A stretch of 64,000 bases of DNA from Diplocarpon mali. Its lineage: Eukaryota > Ascomycota > Leotiomycetes > Helotiales > Drepanopezizaceae. Location: contig JAENRP010000043.1 in NCBI GenBank assembly GCA_024741835.1, positions 5,365-69,364 on the forward strand, written 5' to 3'. The stretch's first letter is position 1; the number at the start of each line of letters is the position of its first letter. The notes below the pieces were generated by a model. That model had not been told where the DNA came from, did not search any database, and saw only the letters and a list, made by a program, of their open reading frames with translations. The position numbers were made by a program, and so were the translations under genes. Below are positions 58,055 to 64,000 of this stretch, piece by piece.

Positions 58055-60514
58055 CATTTGGCATCTTGCTAGCACGTTAATCCCGCTCACAGTGATGGTA
58101 AGATCCATATTCTACTCATCATCTTTCCGCATGCCAAGTCTAGTTACGTGCGTTTGTGCATTCGTATCCAGTCTCCGAGGCACCATGGTGGGCAGTATTT
58201 TCGTCAATAGTTTCCAGTGCTGCGCCTTTCGAGCTGCAATCATGCTGGTACGCGGCGACAGTCTTCATGCGTGAACGGAGTCAGGTCCCAATGAGTGCTG
58301 GATCCAGTGTTGGTTCAAAGCCTTAGGCTGGCAATACCATTGATATGACTTAAGATAAGGTAGCAAAAATACCCAGCTGGACCCTCCGACTCCTTGTCAG
58401 TGATATCCAGATGCAGAATCAGCCTCCTCGCCAGAAGTTCCCATGATTCGAGAGAGATGCAGAATGATGTTCCCAGGGAGTCGACTCCCGCCCGTGTTGA
58501 GCACGACTCGAGCTCAAATTACAGGACAGGTAGTTATCGTTGGTGGCGGTCGGGAAGCTCGAGGCCTTGACTACATCCTTCGGGTTTGCAAAGACTGGCA
58601 AGAGACCCGCTTCATCTGACGCCGTCCACATTCGGCGGGGCTACTCAAGCCCTGCTGTTCCTCTCCCCCTACCGACTACACCTTTTGTCTTTTACGAAGT
58701 CTTCAGGGCACTCGAACCGAGGAATGCGAAGAGTTTGGTCAAGAGATCTCCAAGATCCCTGGTCCGTTGAAAGCATACAAGAGCCCGAGCGTGAATCTGT
58801 GCGTGGACCCGCTGCGCTAATTGTCTTTACATACCTATACGCAGACAGAATCTCGTCTATCGACCTTTACTCTGGAGGTCCTGTGATTAAGCAGAAACCT
58901 CCCTCTCTCTCAACCCAGGGCGGCAGAGGAGCGAGGCATGTAGCTCACTCAAGAATCTCGTTATCTACTACTGCCGCATACTTTGTGGAGGTTGCAAGAA
59001 CTCGTCAGCAGATCGTGGCTTTCCATCGTGTCAGGTAGAATATATTGTAGGTGCGATAATCTCGCTTACATCCGGTAGCAACCCATCCCCTATCCACCCG
59101 TATCAAATGAAAGGGGCTGTCTGAGCTAGTCCTGTACCTTATTCCACCTCGAGTCTTACTACTCGATCAAGGTCGAGCATTAGCGCTGCCTGTCAATTGA
59201 TCTGCCATCTAGAAATTTGTGGTTGCGAGCAGTTCGCGTGCTACGACGTCGAGAGCGCTTCGGGGAATTTTGGCCCTTGCATATAATCTATACTGTGTTA
59301 TAAGGTAGCACGAATCGCCTGGTCTGACCGTCGAAAGTCGAAATGCAGAATCCCCACGTCTAACTCCTCTGAGGATAGTCTACGATTTTTCCTGCGGGCC
59401 GGCACGCGCATGGGTCGGCACGTCTGACTACCCCTTCTTCCCCCCCTTCTTTCCCCCCTTCCCGAGTTTAGTGGATGAGAAGCGCAGCACGCCAAATGCT
59501 TTCAAGATCACGATTATGAATAGATGGAATTTCTCTCGCTACGAAGACCCACTCCGTACCATGGTACGGCGGTGAAATATTGTAACCTGTCGGTCGCCGG
59601 AGGGAGAGGCGGTGGGCCCTAGTTCAAGATGGCCATAGTACACCCAACACAAGACTGCGATCGGATTTGCGTGGGATCACCGAGATACTAATAGTGCTTG
59701 ATAGTTAAGAACTTGAGTTGGAACGGAAGCTTAAGAGAAATATCACCGGTAGATCTAGAGAATATGCGCACAGTGTCCTGAATATCGTGTCAAGTCGACT
59801 TGTAGTGGTATTAAAGGTAGTATGTAAGCATTCTTATGGTGAATGTCTAATTAAACTATGCGACCTACGCCTATCCCCTTGTAACTAAAAGGTTATAGAG
59901 TACTTCACCACTGTAACATGGTAAGTAGTACTTGACTTCTAGCATTTGGTTACTCGATTACATTATTGTTTCTCCCGGGTGATAAAACACCAATTTGATT
60001 CAGCTTACTCGAGATCAGAAACATAGGGAGCATGCTCAAAGACAATAGGCCGATTTTCTTAAAAATCTCGACTTTGGTAACGTATCGCTTCTAGCATGAC
60101 TCGTTGTAGTACAATCTCTGTATTAAAGAAAATAGCATACGAGAAGTACTGTACGCTACCAATTTCTATTGCCTAAATTTGTATGTATTGCCCAATTACT
60201 AGAACGAAAATATGATGACAGGTCTTTGACATTAGAAAAAACACGTAGAAAACGCAATAGACAAGATGGGTGTGAAACAACCTAATAAGCTCGCGGCACT
60301 TTAAAATTACAAGTGTTATAGAAGAATTAGACGTAAAGTAAAGATCTTTAACAGAAGTTTTCAGTTGTCAGCGCAAAGAAACTCTAATAAAAGTGGATTG
60401 CTAAGGTGCAGCGGAAAAGGGTTATACTCCTGGTCTCTTACAAGGGCCAAGTACTTACTTCAAAGAGTTTATTTAGAGTGGAAATGTGCTATATTGGCAT
60501 TCTAGGTAAATTGC

Positions 60515-60585
60515 TTGATTAGGCCAAGGCCTAAACCCCCTTGTCGACCAGGGACAACACTTGACCACTGCACCTATCTAGAAAC
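60515..60585 (-). other. tRNA-like relic (possible SINE head)
   Basis: On the minus strand GGTGCAGTGG resembles a Pol III A box. It is followed by a perfect 5-bp hairpin (TTGTC/GACAA) with a 7-nt loop, placed as an anticodon arm, then a degenerate B-box-like GGTTTAGGCC. Position 33 is C instead of T and the acceptor stem does not pair, so it is not a working tRNA. Confidence 0.35.
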
Positions 60586-63327
60586 TCAACTCTAACAAGC
60601 TACCCTGTCAGTGGTAACTGTTGATCGTCTGATGAGCCTTATGTCTGAGCATCGGCGAGCATCTATATGCTGTATTATGCAGGGCTGCGCTGTATAGAGC
60701 GGCAGGCCAGTTTAAGGAGTCAAGCTGCACTGGACACGGCTCCGCTAACCTCGAGGCATGGCAGACAACCGGCTTGGGCAAAGACTTGTATACGGTCCCT
60801 TTTTTTCTCGGAACAAAGGCTGTTCTCCATCGTTACCCATCGCCTCCGAATCTTGCAAATATTCCTTGCCTTCGAATCCCCTGGGGAGGTAGGGGGGAGG
60901 CATGGATTTCCAAGTGGGTCTCTACTGGGGCTCCGGATTTGGCAACAGCGCAACCCTGAGTGTATGTCGATGCTGTGCCACTTTGATTTGAACCCAGCTC
61001 AACGCATCGTAGTCCCAATGCTGTAGGCGCGGGCTAAGAGGTGCAGGTTATCGTCATGGTTAGAAAGTGAGGACTGGGGTTATCCTTGAAGATTGGAGCA
61101 CGATAAGAACCACCCGCGTTTGGAAATCAGTTTTTGTTTCGTCCCGAGGCATGGAAGACGCCGAGACTACGTGTAAATTTGCGGTACAAACGTTAAAGCC
61201 CACCCCAAATTCCATGGGTCCGAGCTGGGTATCTAAAAATCTGCCACCCGCTATGCAGGTAACACTGTTGCCATAGGCCCTTTTACATTAGAAATTGACA
61301 GGATGGTGCGTACTGTTTGGACCATGCAGAGCGACTCCGAGGTCTGTCGCGCAGCGCAAGAGGCTTATCCTCCTTCATAGATTCTGTAGGAATGAAAACA
61401 ATAGGAGTCACGTATATGTAGCCTAGCCTTGGCAATAGCCTTGGCGATTAGCATATAATGGCCCTTCAGGCCATTCTACCTACAAGACAGTCACAACTAT
61501 CTACATAGACGGGATCCCCTATTTGTATAGTGCCTCGCCCCCCTGTGACACCGACAGATTCAACAATAAGGCTTTAAGACCCGGTATTCTGCGTTGTTGA
61601 ACAGTATCCTTAAACTTGGGATTTAGCCGAAGGCGTGTTTACCATAGTCCAAGACTGCTGATTTCAGAAGCCTACTACGGACCCGCGGCTAAGGTCTTTT
61701 GAGCGTTAAATTCCTCCTGCAATCTTCTGCGTCACGCTACGAGTCAAGCCTTCGGTCTGGAAAGCACAGACAAGGTAAAAACTCCTTTGCAATTTATCAT
61801 CGCTGCAATTTTCACGGATGCAGAAAAGCAAGGACTTTGCAGAGCTTGCCTACCTTAACCCTGGGCAGTCTATACTCTACACGCTTCGGGTGTGGGCATA
61901 TCAGTTCTCTGTACAGACCTCTTTGACCAACCAGATACTCGCCTGACCTAAGTATGGAAAGGCCCACAGTTGCAGCCCATTCAACTCTTGGCTAGGAGAG
62001 TCAGATAACCCAATCAGCGAAATGCGAAGTCGCGAAAGCCGTTTATCATATCATAGGAGGATTTTGTGATCATCAGTACAGCAGTACTTATGGGTGCTAG
62101 GTTGCCGGAAACACTCTATTCGTCTCTTAGAATTAAAGTAGGATGCACCCTTTCCCACGATATATGCATCGCTTCGAGTTGTCGGCTTTGGGAGCGTGGG
62201 AGTGCGGTTCACGGACTCCGAGACCAGGCACTAATGATCGAGCTCAGGTTCCTGCATTGATGGAAAACAGCCTTTGGGCCGTCCTGAAATAAACCCATGA
62301 GGAAGATCAAGTGGTTCGTGAACCGTACTATCTGAATGCTTTGTTGGTCGTGTAGATGGCTCCACAAGTACTACTCTATGAAACTCTTAGTGCTCATGTC
62401 AGAACCGATAGTCATTGCTGGGCTAACGTTGCGCATTTCTCCACACGCGCTTTCTCGAGATATGTTTTCCTTTGGACGGAATTTCTAGAGCCTCAGGAAA
62501 GGTTAATCAGTATTTCTATACTACTGAATTCGCTCTTCATGGAAATTTGGAGTTCCAAGGATACCGCAGATCCTTGATAGACATATTAGATCTAATACAT
62601 TGACGGTTTCCGGTCATGGCCGTAACACATGTGCCTAAGCCACATCACTTGACAAATAGAAGGACCTTCTGCACCATCTGCAAGCGGCAATTTCCCCCGA
62701 GAAGATATGACTTGGTCCTATGTTGGGGGCAGGCAGGAGGCTTCCACTCAGGTTGGTTGGAGATAGTAGCTCCCGAGGTGTATCCTTATAGTCTATGAAA
62801 GCGTACGCCCGCAAGATCTGCGGAGCAACTCAATAACCCTCAAACAGCTTGGGAAAAGTTGTGTGGGTATCTAATATCTGTAGGCGGCTGTAAGATTCTG
62901 ATAAAGTTAGGGCATCAGGAATATAATTAACCACTAGAAGAACTGCTTTGTTCCATTGGCAGAAACTGTCCGACTAGATGTATCGAGTTCCCTGTAATTG
63001 ATTGCTTTCTATTATGCACATCAGCTGATCCAAGTTTTAGGGAAGACTGTATACACCAAACGGAGACAGCTTTCGGAGCTGCAGATTGGTGGTGAATGTA
63101 AGTGATGGTTAGGATCCATTGAATCCTTCCTCGATTGAGACCGCAGTACATGTACTATTATTTTCGGCTCCGTATGTTCATGTGTATTTAGCTGTCTTAC
63201 TGATCCATGATAAGCAGAAGTTTAAGCAACTGGCTCAAGTAGGCCCGAGAAGGCTGGAATTTCCAAATTTAGTACGTCCTGGCCTCAACTCAGAACGTAG
63301 CCAAGTATCTGCCGAGCTTCCCTTATC

Positions 63328-63762
63328 TTGGAAGGCGCAGTAAATACCAGGGACTTTATACCGCTAAAACGCGTTCTCTTTGACGTGAGCTCGTTCCCGC
63401 TCGCAAACAATACGAGCTGTATCACCTTGGATACATCAGCTACTCGGCTCCCAAGGCTCTCACAAACGTCAAGCCAATTGCTGAGAGGAATTAATCAACA
63501 GCTCGGCTTTGCCATCGAGGATGGAAATGATAGCATCATCATCATTCTCGTCGAGAACCTGAAATACTACGAAACGGGTCCCCTGCCCGAGGAAATGGCT
63601 CAAGCTCTTTACAAGGCACGGAAGGTCAGCCAAGTGGACACGCCAGACTTCGCGAGTGATGATCATCAAGCGATTTCTCTTCTTTCTCTTTATTTTTGCG
63701 GTCCACACAATGAATCTCTTTTGCCCCTTTGTAACACCGGATATTCACAAACACATGCCTAG
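63328..63762 (+). other. orphan coding-like fragment
   Basis: I do not recognise it. A plus-strand frame of 144 codons includes LPRLSQTSSQLLRGINQQLG, AIEDGNDSIIIILVENLKYY and GPLPEEMAQALYKARKVS, which read like a folded protein and not random translation. No introns, domain or good start context found. It may be a gene fragment or a lineage-specific gene. Confidence 0.3.
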
Positions 63763-63833
63763 ATACCTGGTAGAGAAATGTTGCAACCTGGTTTACAAGG
63801 TAGAGGCCTCCGTAGCTCACCTGTACTCACTCC

Positions 63834-63939
63834 TTTTAGTAGGCTGCAAATGTAGACCATAAGCTCGTGGGGGTAGGTGGCTTTATTGGTTGATCAAAAT
63901 CCATCTAATGGATAAATCCACATTTGTAGCCTACTAAAA
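63834..63939. repeat. inverted repeat, about 20-bp arms
   Basis: TTTTAGTAGGCTGCAAATGT (63834-63853) matches the reverse complement of 63920-63939 with one mismatch (a C/T change). The centre is about 66 bp. Similarity continues weakly outward (CACT on both sides). It may be a short foldback or MITE-like element. Confidence 0.7.
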
Positions 63940-64000
63940 ATAGTGTTTACCTTGCAAGTACCTTGTTTTGAATTTGTTACGGGTCATTTGACGAATTAAA

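Larger units (their letters stand above)
57956..64000. other. right flank, gene-poor and partly AT-rich
   Basis: Laccase promoter at 57956-58150, then about 5.8 kb without a secure gene. 59600-60500 is strongly AT-rich with stops in every frame. A CT-rich run lies at about 59420-59465. A tRNA-like relic is at 60515-60585 and an inverted repeat at 63834-63939. A 144-codon frame ending at 63762 has a coding-like stretch (see separate entry). Confidence 0.45.

Noticed and set aside
58586..59038. 150-codon plus-strand frame upstream of the laccase gene
   Set aside because: No recognisable motif; competing frames overlap and start context is poor.

Overview
The window is nuclear DNA from a filamentous ascomycete fungus. 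Evidence for this is: short GT-AG introns (about 45-180 nt) with CTAAC/CTGAC-type branch sites in nearly every gene; single-copy fungal nuclear genes (Ies4, Spc25, Rrn6, a GEP3-type GTPase, Sde2); an ascomycete-type laccase ending in Asp-Ser-Gly-Ile; and a fungal D-arabinitol dehydrogenase. Protein style suggests Leotiomycetes, but that is an impression and was not tested. Gene models were spliced by hand, and every multi-exon model given here keeps its reading frame across all junctions.

Layout. 1-2.5 kb: no gene recognised. 2.5-17.3 kb: a dense housekeeping block with a RasGEF (2483-5655, +), RPL15 (6779-7614, +), a HUL4-type HECT ligase (8372-12266, +), a mitoribosomal L51/S25-domain protein (13611-12825, -) head to head with a mitochondrial circularly permuted GTPase (13773-15915, +), and a small unknown gene (17132-16519, -). 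17.3-25.2 kb: D-arabinitol dehydrogenase (-), RPS10 (-) divergent from SDE2 (+), and a secreted CHRD-domain protein (-). 25.2-34.4 kb is gene-poor and holds only a metaxin/GST-like mitochondrial protein (-) and a 106-aa Gln/Pro-rich protein (+). 34.4-54.6 kb is again dense: VID30/RanBPM (-), IES4 (-), a CHY-RING E3 (-) facing a LYR protein (+), MZT1 (-), SPC25 (-) divergent from RRN6 (+), and ERV41 (+) convergent with an Sso-type syntaxin (-). 55.9-58 kb: a secreted laccase (-). 58-64 kb: no secure gene, partly AT-rich, with a tRNA-like relic and an inverted repeat.

How the genes relate. Most encode core cell machinery: ubiquitin ligation (HUL4, VID30, CHY-RING, and Sde2 processing), mitochondrial translation and import (mL61-like protein, GEP3-like GTPase, metaxin-like protein, LYR protein), chromosome segregation and microtubule nucleation (SPC25, MZT1), chromatin and rRNA transcription (IES4, RRN6), and secretion (ERV41, Sso syntaxin). 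Two secreted-protein genes, CHRD and laccase, share an unusual TATA-AAGAGGGCG core promoter. I found no biosynthetic cluster, no CRISPR array, no rRNA gene and no intact transposon.

The observations most worth following are: a Ras exchange factor with a built-in degenerate GTPase-like domain; an inverted repeat that places two outward-facing ATGs 12 bp apart, one of them opening a 27-codon upstream ORF; the shared TATA motif; an acidic/hydrophobic alternating region in the CHRD protein; several unusual splice structures; and the repeat relics on the right.
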